Assembly (NCBI GenBank): GCA_004293165.1 | Contig: RDYL01000004.1 | Location: 124,001-188,000, forward strand | From: Flavobacteriia bacterium | GTDB taxonomy: Bacteria > Bacteroidota > Bacteroidia > Flavobacteriales > Flavobacteriaceae | DNA: 64,000 nt | Reading direction: 5' to 3' | Position numbers and translations under genes: made by a program | The notes under the pieces: generated by a model | Told to the model about the DNA's origin: nothing | What the model saw: only the letters and a program-made list of their open reading frames with translations | Database searches by the model: none | Shown here: one piece after another, positions 1 through 7,352 of the stretch | How the letters are laid out: every line of letters starts with the position of its first letter | How positions within the stretch are numbered: the stretch's first letter is position 1

Positions 1-38
1 TGTTGAATAACCAAAATCCTATTCATTAGAAATTGTTT

Positions 39-1910
39 TTATTTTGTCAAAGTTAATTTATTACCAATCATTCGTTCATTAAAAGATTGAATATAGGCTT
101 TAATAAACGTTTCCATTTCGGTAGCTTTTGCTTTTTCGGTTTTGATTAAATTGGTTTTTAGCAATTCATCTTTCTTAAAATTATACATTGCTAACGATTT
201 TTTTCCATCGAAAGCTAAGTAATAATCGCCTGAAATGTAATGGTAAATGTTATCTAAATAATACACTACAAAATCTTTTTCAGACTGATAAGATTTTCCA
301 TAAGTGATCATTTTACTTTTTATATTCAAATAATCAATTATTGAAGGCATAATGTCAATTTGCTGTAAATTTTTCTGATTTTTCCCTACAATTGATGGAT
401 TTGACGGATCGAAAAATAAGATTGGTACTCTGAATTTTCCAACATTTGTTTTGAATTTTTTTTCTGTTGGTTCCGATGAAGTATGGTCGGAAGTAATTAC
501 GAATAGCGTGTTTTTATACCAATCTTCCTTTGAAGCTGTTTCAAAAAAGCGCTTTAGTGCATTGTCTGCATAAGCAATACTTTCATGAATCTTAGTAGTT
601 CCTTTTGGAAATTTTCCTTTGTATTTTTCAGGAATAATGTACGGATTATGAGATGAAATGGTAAAAATTGTACTAAAAAAAGGTTGTTTAAATTCGGTCA
701 TTTTAGCCGAAAAATACTGCATAAATTCTTCATCAAAAATCCCCCATCTTCCATCAAAGGCTTCTGGACCTACATATTCATTTTTTCCATAATAAGTATC
801 AAAACCTGCAACTTTACAATATTGGTCAAAATTCTGACTTCCGTTAAAAGCACCGTGAAAAAAAGCGGTTTGATAACCATTTGCTTTTAAAATTTTTGGC
901 AAACCATACACTTCATTAATAGAATAACTCGATGTAATTAACGAATTGTTCATCAAACTCGGAATACTTGAAAGGGTAGAAGGAACCGCATCAATAGAAA
1001 GTTTTCCATTGGCAAAGCCATATTCAAAAAACAACGATTTTTCAATTAATTCATCTAAAAAAGGCGTTTGTCCACGTTGAATATTTTCTCTTCCGAAACT
1101 TTCTAAAATAATGATAACTACATTTTTTTTATTTGGATTTTCGCTTGATATAATTTCGGTAATTGGATTGAAAATTTGGTTTAATTCCGTTTCTGAAAAA
1201 TATTTTGGTGATTCTAATGTTTCTTTTTTACCAATAGTTTTTAGAATACAAAAAGGCGTATTCAATACAATTGCCGATTGATTAATCGAGCCATAATTCA
1301 CAGCATCAACAATTCGCAATGGTTTTTTCTGAAAACCACCACGACCTAACAAGAAAACAAAACCCATTAAAACAATAAATATTCCTGATTGTTTTGCAAT
1401 TTGTGACCAGTTTGCACTTTGTTCGCTTGCTGATTTTAGATTAGCAATCATTTTCCAAAACCCAAAACCCAAAAGAATTGCTAATAACGGCAAATGCCAA
1501 AACTCAACTAAAAAAGAAAAAATTAAGCCGCCAATTTCATTTTCCATTCCGCTTGCTGTAATCATGCCAAAAGTACTTCTTCTTCCGGTGAATTTATAAT
1601 ATTCGAAATCAACAAAATTGGTTAAGATGAAGATGAGATTCACGATGAAAAATCCAATTTTCAAATACTTTTGATAGTTGGGTTTGTATTTAAAATTACC
1701 TGGAATAAAATGTAGAAGCGCAAAAACTAAATTAATGTATGCAATTGCCGATAAATCAAAATGAATACCACCTAAAAAACCTTTAGCAGAAATGATTTCA
1801 AAGGCATTTTTATTAAAAAAGTAAAATAACAAACGACAGATTTGGTAAACAAAAAGAACAATAAAAAAACGATTGAAAAATAGTTTTACACTGCTAAAAT
1901 AGTTTGACAT
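39..1910 (-). CDS. Membrane-anchored sulfatase / LTA synthase-like phosphotransferase
   Basis: This 623-residue protein has an N-terminal block of about five hydrophobic helices (roughly residues 10-190) followed by a soluble alkaline-phosphatase-superfamily domain. Visible motifs are the metal-binding strand VVIIILESFGREN, the stretch GKLSIDAVPSTLSSIPSL where the nucleophile is expected, ISSHNPY, and ITSDHTS near the second metal site. This is the architecture of LTA synthase / phosphoglycerol transferase / phosphoethanolamine transferase proteins, with the catalytic domain outside the cytoplasmic membrane. In Gram-negative Bacteroidota there is no lipoteichoic acid, so the likely role is transfer of a phospho-substituent to lipid or glycan; the exact substrate cannot be read from the sequence. 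The ATG start is preceded by a possible TAAATTTG element (1928-1935). Confidence 0.88.
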   Translation of the reverse strand: MSNYFSSVKLFFNRFFIVLFVYQICRLLFYFFNKNAFEIISAKGFLGGIHFDLSAIAYINLVFALLHFIPGNFKYKPNYQKYLKIGFFIVNLIFILTNFVDFEYYKFTGRRSTFGMITASGMENEIGGLIFSFLVEFWHLPLLAILLGFGFWKMIANLKSASEQSANWSQIAKQSGIFIVLMGFVFLLGRGGFQKKPLRIVDAVNYGSINQSAIVLNTPFCILKTIGKKETLESPKYFSETELNQIFNPITEIISSENPNKKNVVIIILESFGRENIQRGQTPFLDELIEKSLFFEYGFANGKLSIDAVPSTLSSIPSLMNNSLITSSYSINEVYGLPKILKANGYQTAFFHGAFNGSQNFDQYCKVAGFDTYYGKNEYVGPEAFDGRWGIFDEEFMQYFSAKMTEFKQPFFSTIFTISSHNPYIIPEKYKGKFPKGTTKIHESIAYADNALKRFFETASKEDWYKNTLFVITSDHTSSEPTEKKFKTNVGKFRVPILFFDPSNPSIVGKNQKNLQQIDIMPSIIDYLNIKSKMITYGKSYQSEKDFVVYYLDNIYHYISGDYYLAFDGKKSLAMYNFKKDELLKTNLIKTEKAKATEMETFIKAYIQSFNERMIGNKLTLTK

Positions 1911-1987
1911 AAAATGGTAATTTTTAGCAAATTTAACTATTCATGCAAAATTTACAATTTATTTACCTTTAATTTACTTTTAAAAGA

Positions 1988-2033
1988 AAATAAAAATTCC
2001 AATCCATAACAATTTTGTCATGAATTGGAATTC
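1988..2033 (-). terminator. Rho-independent terminator after dapD
   Basis: On the minus strand a GAATTCCAAT / ATTGGAATT stem closes a loop of about 20 nt and is followed by a T-rich run. It lies just downstream of the dapD stop codon. Confidence 0.75.
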
Positions 2034-2070
2034 AACTTTATACTTTGTGCTTTTTACTTCGTACTTTAAA

Positions 2071-2886
2071 TTATACCGCTACATTATATTCTCTCAAAGC
2101 ATCATTTAAAGAAGTCTTCAAGTCTGTTGAAGGTTTTCTTTGTCCAATGATGATGGCACAAGGTACTTGATAATCTCCCGCTGGGAATTTTTTCGTATAA
2201 CTTCCTGGAATTACTACCGAGCGAGCCGGAACAACACCTTTGTATTCTATTGGCTCATCGCCTGTAACATCAATAATTTTGGTAGAACCTGTCAAACATA
2301 CATTCGCACCTAAAACCGCTTCTTTTCCTACGTGAACACCTTCCACCACAATACATCTTGAACCAACGAAAGCACCATCTTCGATAATTACGGGAGCGGC
2401 CTGTAAAGGTTCTAAAACTCCTCCAATTCCAACACCTCCACTCAAATGTACATGTTTTCCAATTTGCGCACAACTTCCTACTGTTGCCCATGTATCTACC
2501 ATCGTACCTTCATCAACATAAGCGCCAATATTTACATAACTTGGCATTAAAATTACTCCCGAAGAAATGTATGCACCATATCTTGCCACTGCATTTGGAA
2601 CTACACGAATTCCTTTTTCTGCATAATTGCGTTTCAACAACATTTTGTCATGATATTCAAAAATACCTGATTCCCAAGTTTCCATTTTTTGAATTGGGAA
2701 GTACATTACTACTGCTTTTTTAACCCATTCGTTTACTTGCCAACCATTTTCAATTGGTTCAGCAACACGAAGTTTTCCGCTATCTAATAATTCGATAACT
2801 TCTTTTATAGCTTTTTGTGTAGGTTCTTCTTGTAATAAAGCACGATTTTCCCATGCTTGCTCTATTGTTGCTTGTAAATTGGTCAT
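2071..2886 (-). CDS. dapD: 2,3,4,5-tetrahydropyridine-2,6-dicarboxylate N-succinyltransferase
   Basis: DapD transfers succinyl from succinyl-CoA to tetrahydrodipicolinate in the succinylase branch of lysine and meso-diaminopimelate synthesis, so it feeds both protein and peptidoglycan production. The 271-residue protein has the helical N-terminal region and a left-handed beta-helix of hexapeptide repeats (for example VNIGAYVDEGTMVD, AQIGKHVHLSGGVGIGG, AFVGSRCIVVEGVHVG), and its length is typical. I chose the ATG at 2886 (MTNLQATIEQAW); an upstream in-frame TTG at 2895 is less likely. The gene stands alone between its own promoter and terminator and diverges from ruvX. Confidence 0.96.
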   Translation of the reverse strand: MTNLQATIEQAWENRALLQEEPTQKAIKEVIELLDSGKLRVAEPIENGWQVNEWVKKAVVMYFPIQKMETWESGIFEYHDKMLLKRNYAEKGIRVVPNAVARYGAYISSGVILMPSYVNIGAYVDEGTMVDTWATVGSCAQIGKHVHLSGGVGIGGVLEPLQAAPVIIEDGAFVGSRCIVVEGVHVGKEAVLGANVCLTGSTKIIDVTGDEPIEYKGVVPARSVVIPGSYTKKFPAGDYQVPCAIIIGQRKPSTDLKTSLNDALREYNVAV

Positions 2887-2906
2887 AGTTTTCAAAATTT
2901 GTGTAG

Positions 2907-2914
2907 CAAAGATA
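2907..2914 (-). promoter_or_regulatory. Bacteroidota -7 promoter element for dapD
   Basis: The minus strand reads TATCTTTG, a match to the Bacteroidota TAnnTTTG -7 consensus, 20 nt upstream of the dapD ATG. No clear -33 TTG was found at the expected spacing. Confidence 0.55.
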
Positions 2915-2981
2915 AATCATTTGTTTTAAAGCTAAAATGAATAGTTTAAAGTTTGGGGTCTATTTTGTTAAACAAATGCCT

Positions 2982-2989
2982 TATTTTTG
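2982..2989 (+). promoter_or_regulatory. Candidate -7 element for ruvX
   Basis: TATTTTTG matches TAnnTTTG 13 nt before the chosen ruvX ATG at 3003. This short leader argues against the upstream in-frame ATG at 2937, which would lie before the promoter. Confidence 0.4.
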
Positions 2990-3002
2990 TAAAAAAAATA
3001 AA

Positions 3003-3416
3003 ATGCCAAGAATTTTAGCTATAGATTACGGAATCAAACGAACAGGTATTGCTGTAACCGATGAAATGCAAATGATAGCTTTTGGGCTCACTACAATTCC
3101 ATCTGAAACTGCAATAGCTTTTTTAAAAGACTATTTTTCAAAAGAAAAAGTAGCCTGCGTAATCGTTGGTGAACCGAAACAAATGGATGGAACGCCTTCA
3201 CAGAGTGCTGAAATTATCAATGCCTTTGTAGTAAAATTTAAAACAGCTTTTCCTGAAATTCAGGTAGATAGAGTAGACGAGCGTTTTACCTCTAAAATGG
3301 CATTTCAAACCATGATTGATAGCGGTTTAAAAAAGAAACAACGTCAAAATAAAGCTTTAGTAGACGAAATTGCCGCAACAATTATGTTGCAAGATTATTT
3401 ACATTATAAAAAATAG
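3003..3416 (+). CDS. ruvX: Putative pre-16S rRNA nuclease / Holliday junction resolvase-like protein (YqgF)
   Basis: YqgF/RuvX proteins are RNase H-fold nucleases; in E. coli YqgF acts in 16S rRNA 5'-end maturation. The 137-residue protein shows the first catalytic aspartate in ILAIDYG, the GxAVTD strand, VGEPKQMDGTPS, the DERFTS motif, and the C-terminal VDEIAA helix carrying the last acidic residue. The ATG at 3003 gives the usual family N-terminus (MPRILAIDYG); the longer reading from 2937 adds a Lys/Phe-rich tail with no family support. It lies directly upstream of def and points the same way. Confidence 0.93.
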   Translation: MPRILAIDYGIKRTGIAVTDEMQMIAFGLTTIPSETAIAFLKDYFSKEKVACVIVGEPKQMDGTPSQSAEIINAFVVKFKTAFPEIQVDRVDERFTSKMAFQTMIDSGLKKKQRQNKALVDEIAATIMLQDYLHYKK

Positions 3417-3424
3417 TACTTTTG
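3417..3424 (+). promoter_or_regulatory. Candidate -7 element for def
   Basis: TACTTTTG fits TAnnTTTG and lies 25 nt before the def ATG. It starts right after the ruvX stop codon, so def may have its own promoter as well as readthrough from ruvX. Confidence 0.45.
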
Positions 3425-3449
3425 CATTTTTAAAATTAATACGATTACC

Positions 3450-4037
3450 ATGATTTTACCAATATACGGATACGGAGAACCAGTTTTACGAAAAGTTTGT
3501 GAGGACATTACTACTGAATATCCGAATCTAAAAGAAACAATAGCTAATATGTATGATACAATGTATCACGCACATGGTGTTGGTTTGGCTGCTCCACAAG
3601 TTGGTTTGCCAATTCGTTTGTTTATTGTTGATACCGAACCTTTTAGTGATAGCGATGACGTTTCTAAAGAAGAAGCGGCTTTAATGAAAGATTTCAAGAA
3701 AACGTTCATTAACGCAAAAATCATCAAAGAAGAAGGTGATGTTTGGGGATTTAATGAAGGTTGTTTGAGTATTCCAGATGTGCGTGAGGATGTTTTTCGT
3801 CATGACACCATTACTATTGAATATTTTGATGAGGATTTCAATAAAAAAACAGAAGTGTATGATGGGTTAATTGCTCGTGTTATCCAACATGAGTATGATC
3901 ATATTGAAGGAATTTTATTTACCGATCATTTATCTATGTTGAAAAAGAAGTTAATTGGGAAAAAATTGCAAAACATTATGGATGGTAAAGCAAGACCCGA
4001 TTATAAGATGAAATATGTAAACAAAAAAGGACGTTAA
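3450..4037 (+). CDS. def: Peptide deformylase
   Basis: Removes the N-formyl group from nascent proteins. All three metallo-enzyme motifs are present: GVGLAAPQ (residues 43-50), EGCLS with metal ligand Cys105, and HEYDH (residues 147-151) with two histidine ligands and the catalytic glutamate. The 195-residue protein carries an insertion (about residues 62-85, acidic and Lys-rich) between the first two motifs, which is common in Bacteroidota deformylases. It follows ruvX by 33 nt. Confidence 0.97.
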   Translation: MILPIYGYGEPVLRKVCEDITTEYPNLKETIANMYDTMYHAHGVGLAAPQVGLPIRLFIVDTEPFSDSDDVSKEEAALMKDFKKTFINAKIIKEEGDVWGFNEGCLSIPDVREDVFRHDTITIEYFDEDFNKKTEVYDGLIARVIQHEYDHIEGILFTDHLSMLKKKLIGKKLQNIMDGKARPDYKMKYVNKKGR

Positions 4038-4079
4038 GTAATGATTAGTAACTAGCGAAAAGTAAATAGTTATTTTAAC

Positions 4080-4118
4080 TAAACTTTTTCACTTTTCACT
4101 TTTCACTTTTCACTTTAA
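4080..4118 (+). repeat. Tandem ACTTTTC-type low-complexity repeat
   Basis: Four or more near-perfect copies of a CACTTTT unit run directly into the DUF5606 gene promoter. Related low-complexity tandem units occur before mazG and pepD and at about 2037-2065. Confidence 0.7.
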
Positions 4119-4122
4119 ATAA

Positions 4123-4130
4123 TATATTTG
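4123..4130 (+). promoter_or_regulatory. -7 element for the DUF5606 gene
   Basis: TATATTTG is an exact TAnnTTTG match 22 nt before the ATG at 4153. The tandem repeat occupies the place where the -33 element would be. Confidence 0.55.
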
Positions 4131-4152
4131 CCAACCTTAACAATTAAGTAAC

Positions 4153-4584
4153 ATGAGTATTCAAAAAATATTAGCAGTTTCTGGAAAACCAGGATTATAT
4201 GAATTAAAAATTCAAACACGTACCGGATTTGTTGCTGAATCTTTATTAGATGGCAAAAAGATAACGGTAGGAATGAGAGCCAATGTAAGTTTGTTGTCAG
4301 AAATTGCAGTGTACACCTATTCTGAAGAAGTGCGTTTAGCAGAAGTATTAAAAGCTATTGCTACCAAAGAAAACGACGGTTTGGCGATGTCTCACAAAGA
4401 AGACGATGCGAAATTAAAAGCTTATTTCAGAGAAATTTTACCAGAATTTGATGAAGACAGAGTATATACGTCTGACATCAAGAAAATCTTAAATTGGTAC
4501 AATTTGTTACAACCTAAAGGTTTCGTTTCATTAGAAGCGTTATCTAAAGAAGTAAAAGAAGAAGAAACTCCAGCAGCTGAATAA
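4153..4584 (+). CDS. DUF5606 family protein
   Basis: This 143-residue cytoplasmic protein matches, from memory, the conserved Bacteroidota family DUF5606 (start MSIQKILAVSGKPGLYEL). No catalytic motif is recognisable. The N-terminal half looks like a small beta-domain (ILAVSGKPGLYELKIQTRTGFVAESL) and the C-terminal half is helical and acidic, ending in a Glu-rich tail. It has its own promoter and terminator and sits between def and mazG, an arrangement I believe is common in flavobacteria. Function unknown. Confidence 0.85.
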   Translation: MSIQKILAVSGKPGLYELKIQTRTGFVAESLLDGKKITVGMRANVSLLSEIAVYTYSEEVRLAEVLKAIATKENDGLAMSHKEDDAKLKAYFREILPEFDEDRVYTSDIKKILNWYNLLQPKGFVSLEALSKEVKEEETPAAE

Positions 4585-4604
4585 GCATTTGAAAAAATAT
4601 ACTT

Positions 4605-4638
4605 TAAAATCCTGCGTTTTCCACGTGGGATTTTTTAT
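4605..4638 (+). terminator. Terminator after the DUF5606 gene
   Basis: AAAATCC pairs with GGGATTTT around a short loop that also contains CGT/ACG, followed by a T run. It begins about 20 nt after the stop codon. Confidence 0.6.
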
Positions 4639-4671
4639 TTTTACATAAACAAGTGCAAAAATCAAATTCAA

Positions 4672-4712
4672 GAACAATTTCAAACTTAAAACTTGAAACC
4701 TGAAACTTGAAA
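4672..4712 (+). repeat. AACTTGAAAC tandem repeat upstream of mazG
   Basis: Four imperfect copies of an AACTTGAAAC-like 10-mer end about 20 nt before the mazG ATG. A near-identical tract precedes pepD (56602-56630). Confidence 0.7.
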
Positions 4713-4733
4713 CTTGGAACAAAAAACAAAATC

Positions 4734-5507
4734 ATGAACACACGCCAACAACAACTACAAGCTTTCAACCGCCTTTTAGACATTATGGACGATTTACGCG
4801 AAAAATGTCCGTGGGATAAAAAGCAAACACTCGAAAGTTTACGTCATTTAACGATTGAAGAAACCTATGAATTAGGCGATGCTATTTTGGACAATGATTT
4901 GGAAGAAATCAAGAAAGAGTTGGGCGACGTTTTGTTACACATTGTGTTCTATGCAAAAATAGGTAGCGAAACCAATGCGTTTGATATTGGCGATGTAGCA
5001 AATTCCATTTGTGATAAATTAATCGATCGTCACCCGCATATTTATGGCGATGTGGTAGTGGCTGACGAAGAAGAAGTAAAGCAAAATTGGGAAAAACTAA
5101 AACTGAAAGAAGGTAAGAAATCAGTTTTGGAAGGTGTACCAAAAAGTTTACCAGCATTAGTAAAAGCCAGTCGCATACAAGATAAAGTAAAAGGCGTTGG
5201 ATTTGATTGGGAAGAACCGCATCAAGTGTGGGACAAAGTACAAGAGGAACTAAACGAACTACAAGTTGAAGTGCAATCAGGCAACCAAGATAAAATAGAA
5301 GCCGAATTTGGCGATGTTTTGTTCTCCATGATAAACTACGCAAGATTCCTAAAAGTAAACCCTGAAGATGCCTTAGAACGCACCAATAAAAAATTCATCA
5401 AGCGTTTCCAATATTTAGAAAGTAAAGCCACCGAATTAGGCAAACCTTTAATGGATATGACGTTGGCCGAAATGGATGTTTTTTGGGAAGAAGCGAAGAA
5501 GTTGTAG
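4734..5507 (+). CDS. mazG: Nucleoside triphosphate pyrophosphohydrolase
   Basis: MazG hydrolyses NTPs and dNTPs to monophosphates plus pyrophosphate, acting as a house-cleaning enzyme and influencing ppGpp levels. The 257-residue protein has the tandem MazG arrangement: the first domain begins with CPWDKKQTLESLRHLTIEETYEL with the metal-binding EExxE, the second includes EELNELQVEV and AEFGDVLFSMINYARFL. The ATG at 4734 gives the family start; a 9-codon in-frame extension would run into the low-complexity repeat and is rejected. Confidence 0.95.
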   Translation: MNTRQQQLQAFNRLLDIMDDLREKCPWDKKQTLESLRHLTIEETYELGDAILDNDLEEIKKELGDVLLHIVFYAKIGSETNAFDIGDVANSICDKLIDRHPHIYGDVVVADEEEVKQNWEKLKLKEGKKSVLEGVPKSLPALVKASRIQDKVKGVGFDWEEPHQVWDKVQEELNELQVEVQSGNQDKIEAEFGDVLFSMINYARFLKVNPEDALERTNKKFIKRFQYLESKATELGKPLMDMTLAEMDVFWEEAKKL

Positions 5508-5545
5508 TGGTCAGTGTTCAGTCTCAGTGTTCAGTTTTAACGTTT

Positions 5546-5570
5546 AGTTTGTCATGCTGAAAGCATCTCT
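5546..5570. repeat. Small palindromic repeat, copy 1 (TCATGCT-gaa-AGCAT type)
   Basis: A 25-nt sequence identical to 6080-6104. It contains the hairpin ATGCT-gaa-AGCAT (5554-5566). Together with 6037-6060 and 40643-40680 it forms a dispersed hairpin family. Confidence 0.8.
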
Positions 5571-5683
5571 GTTTAAACACATAGTCACAATAGAAATACT
5601 TTGTTTATAATTTTAGTCCGAAGCTTTGGACGTTGCACTTTACATAGCGAACATTAGCGATTCGATAATTTAAAAATTTAATT

Positions 5684-5971
5684 ATGTACTACGCAGTAAT
5701 TTTTACCTCTACCAGAACCGAAGTGGAAGCAGGTTATGCCGAAATGGCAATTAAAATGGTGGAATTAGCCAAAGCCCAACCCGGATATATAGGTATGGAA
5801 AGCGCTCGAAGCGAAATTGGAATCACCGTTTCGTATTGGGAAAGCTTGGAAGCCATAAAAAACTGGAAAGCCAATATGGAACATCTAGAAGCGCAACAAA
5901 AAGGCAGAACTACTTGGTACAAAAATTACAAAGTAAGAATTGCTAAAGTGGAAAGGGAATATGAGTTTTAA
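5684..5971 (+). CDS. Antibiotic biosynthesis monooxygenase (ABM) domain protein
   Basis: A 95-residue single-domain protein with the ferredoxin-like dimeric alpha/beta-barrel pattern of the ABM family: beta strand YAVIFTSTRT, helix EMAIKMVELAKAQPGYIGMESARSE, then ITVSYWESLEAIKNWKANMEHLEAQ and a conserved aromatic C-terminal region (WYKNYKVRIAKVERE). Family members include small oxygenases, haem-degrading enzymes and proteins without known substrate. Nothing in the context fixes the substrate. The gene is alone, bracketed by two identical 25-nt repeat copies at 5546 and 6080. Confidence 0.82.
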   Translation: MYYAVIFTSTRTEVEAGYAEMAIKMVELAKAQPGYIGMESARSEIGITVSYWESLEAIKNWKANMEHLEAQQKGRTTWYKNYKVRIAKVEREYEF

Positions 5972-5979
5972 AGGGTGAT

Positions 5980-6025
5980 TTAAACGCAAAGGCGCTAAGT
6001 TTTTCGCAAAGCACGCAAAGTTTTT
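5980..6025. repeat. CGCAAAGGCGCTAAG-type intergenic repeat, copy 1
   Basis: Contains CGCAAAGGCGCTAAG, CGCAAAG and CACGCAAAG units in series. The same vocabulary appears in inverted orientation at 43135-43177 before the GreA-like gene. Confidence 0.65.
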
Positions 6026-6036
6026 CATCTCGTTTT

Positions 6037-6060
6037 TCATGCTGAGGTAAAGAAGCATAA
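6037..6060. repeat. Small palindromic repeat, divergent copy
   Basis: ATGCT (6039-6043) and AGCAT (6054-6058) flank a 10-nt loop. The TCATGCTGA left side matches copies at 5546 and 6080, while the loop is longer. Confidence 0.5.
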
Positions 6061-6079
6061 CATAACGTATATCACGCCC

Positions 6080-6104
6080 AGTTTGTCATGCTGAAAGCAT
6101 CTCT
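6080..6104. repeat. Small palindromic repeat, copy 2
   Basis: Identical over 25 nt to 5546-5570, with the hairpin ATGCT-gaa-AGCAT at 6088-6100. The two copies bracket the ABM gene in direct orientation. Confidence 0.8.
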
Positions 6105-6112
6105 TTTATGTC

Positions 6113-6264
6113 ATCCCTATGGGATTTTTACCAGCTATATTGCTTTAAGTTACCTATATTTCATGCCTAACGGCATTTGAAACAGTTGTATTTACATTTT
6201 TAGTTCCGTAGGAACGTAATATTGGTAAAAAATAAACACAACGATTAGAAAGTCCTGTAGGGAC
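6113..6264. repeat. Array of four short hairpins
   Basis: Four small perfect or near-perfect stem-loops occur at regular spacing: ATCCC-tat-GGGAT (6113-6125), ATGCC-taac-GGCAT (6163-6176), GTTCC-gta-GGAAC (6203-6215) and GTCC-tgtag-GGAC (6252-6264). Their centres are about 40-50 nt apart. Spacer TTTTTACCA near the first hairpin is mirrored by TGGTAAAAA after the third, so the array is itself roughly palindromic. This fills most of the 352-nt gap between the ABM and TIR genes, and no coding sequence was seen there. Confidence 0.75.
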
Positions 6265-6323
6265 GGTATTTTTATTTGTAACTTATTAAATATTTTTGCT
6301 TGTAATACTTTAGTAATATTATT

Positions 6324-7232
6324 TTACAGAATATCATTAGCATCGACTTTATATCCCGAAGCTTTTAATTCTTTTACTAATCGTATTTTCCAATTTTCAC
6401 TATCATCAATAATAGTATAAATTACTCCAGCTATATCACTAGGTAATTCGACTTCTTTTTCATAAAGAGGCATAACTTTGTTTCTTCCTAATTTTCCTAT
6501 AAAGTAGCCTAGTTCTAGAATTACATTTTGTCTTGATCTTTTGTTTTTTTCATTACTTGATTTAACATTTCCAAAATCATCATAAGTAAGTAAGACAACT
6601 GCAAAATCTACATTAGAATGTTTCTCGAATTTTTCGATTATTGTTAGTCCTTCATTAGTCTGTTCATGAAGAATAATTGGTTTTAACTTTAGTTTTTCCA
6701 AAGTTCTTGCAACTTTTTCTTTTAATTCTTCATTGTGTCCATGTACAATAAAAACATTCTCTTTGTCTTTTGTAGTATTTGGTTTTATTATCTCTTTATT
6801 TTTAACTTCTTTGTTAGGAAGTGATTTTTTTCTATGAATTTCAAAAGCATTTTTAATTTTTAGTATATTTTTTTTATCAAAATTTGCAACTGTACAAGAC
6901 TCAATTAAATCATTAAAGTCTTCATTAGTTTTTTTAAAATTTATAAAATCTACAATTATTGAAGTAATTATTTCTTCAATTCTGCCAACTTCATGAATTA
7001 CATTTAAATATGCTGCTAAAGTATCTATATTGTCAGCTCTATTATGATCAAATCCAATAGAAATATAATTACGTTTGTCTTTAATGTTTTCATATGTTTC
7101 ATTCCAAGATTCATAAAACTCATTTTTTGACATGAACATTTTGAATTCTCTAGAAATTAAATAATCACCAATTAAATGGTTTTTTAAATCACTAAATAAA
7201 ATTTCATATTTCGGTTTTATATCGATACTCAT
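6324..7232 (-). CDS. TIR-like nucleotide-binding domain protein, candidate antiphage effector
   Basis: The 302-residue protein has an uncharacterised mostly helical N-terminal region (about 1-135), a Lys-rich linker (136-158), and a C-terminal TIR-like domain of the CAP12/PF10137 type (159-302). Signature segments are FIVHGH (161-166), HEQTNEGLTIIEKFE (189-203), LLTYDD (214-219), RQNVILELGYFIGKLGR with the predicted catalytic Glu240, and LPSDIAGVIY (263-272). In characterised members this domain cleaves NAD+ or is activated by a second messenger in CBASS/Pycsar defence. No cyclase or other defence gene is adjacent, so an immune role is inference from the domain. It has its own promoter and is isolated between repeats and the DUF349 gene. 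Confidence 0.85.
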   Translation of the reverse strand: MSIDIKPKYEILFSDLKNHLIGDYLISREFKMFMSKNEFYESWNETYENIKDKRNYISIGFDHNRADNIDTLAAYLNVIHEVGRIEEIITSIIVDFINFKKTNEDFNDLIESCTVANFDKKNILKIKNAFEIHRKKSLPNKEVKNKEIIKPNTTKDKENVFIVHGHNEELKEKVARTLEKLKLKPIILHEQTNEGLTIIEKFEKHSNVDFAVVLLTYDDFGNVKSSNEKNKRSRQNVILELGYFIGKLGRNKVMPLYEKEVELPSDIAGVIYTIIDDSENWKIRLVKELKASGYKVDANDIL

Positions 7233-7262
7233 TTTTGAGATTGCTTAATTGATAATGAATTT

Positions 7263-7270
7263 CAAATATA
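7263..7270 (-). promoter_or_regulatory. -7 element for the TIR gene
   Basis: The minus strand reads TATATTTG, an exact TAnnTTTG match, 30 nt upstream of the ATG. The gene therefore appears to be independently transcribed. Confidence 0.55.
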
Positions 7271-7313
7271 ACGAAAATCTTACAAACCTAATTATTGCAC
7301 TTTTGATATTATC

Positions 7314-7349
7314 AACAAAAAAAAATCCCGAGCCTTAACTCGGGATTCT
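7314..7349 (-). terminator. Terminator after the DUF349 gene
   Basis: On the minus strand AATCCCGAG - ttaagg - CTCGGGATT is followed by a long T run. This is a strong intrinsic terminator that isolates the TIR gene from upstream transcription. Confidence 0.88.
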
Positions 7350-7352
7350 ATC

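Noticed and set aside
2937..3002. Upstream in-frame extension of ruvX
   Set aside because: It would place the start before the -7 element and adds residues not seen in the family.
4909..5343. 144-residue minus-strand ORF inside mazG
   Set aside because: It is fully within mazG, lacks a ribosome site or recognisable motif, and its Leu/Arg-rich composition is typical of an antisense shadow.
6113..6264. Possible CRISPR array
   Set aside because: The units are not sequence-identical repeats, spacers are not uniform, and there are no cas genes; each unit is a different hairpin.
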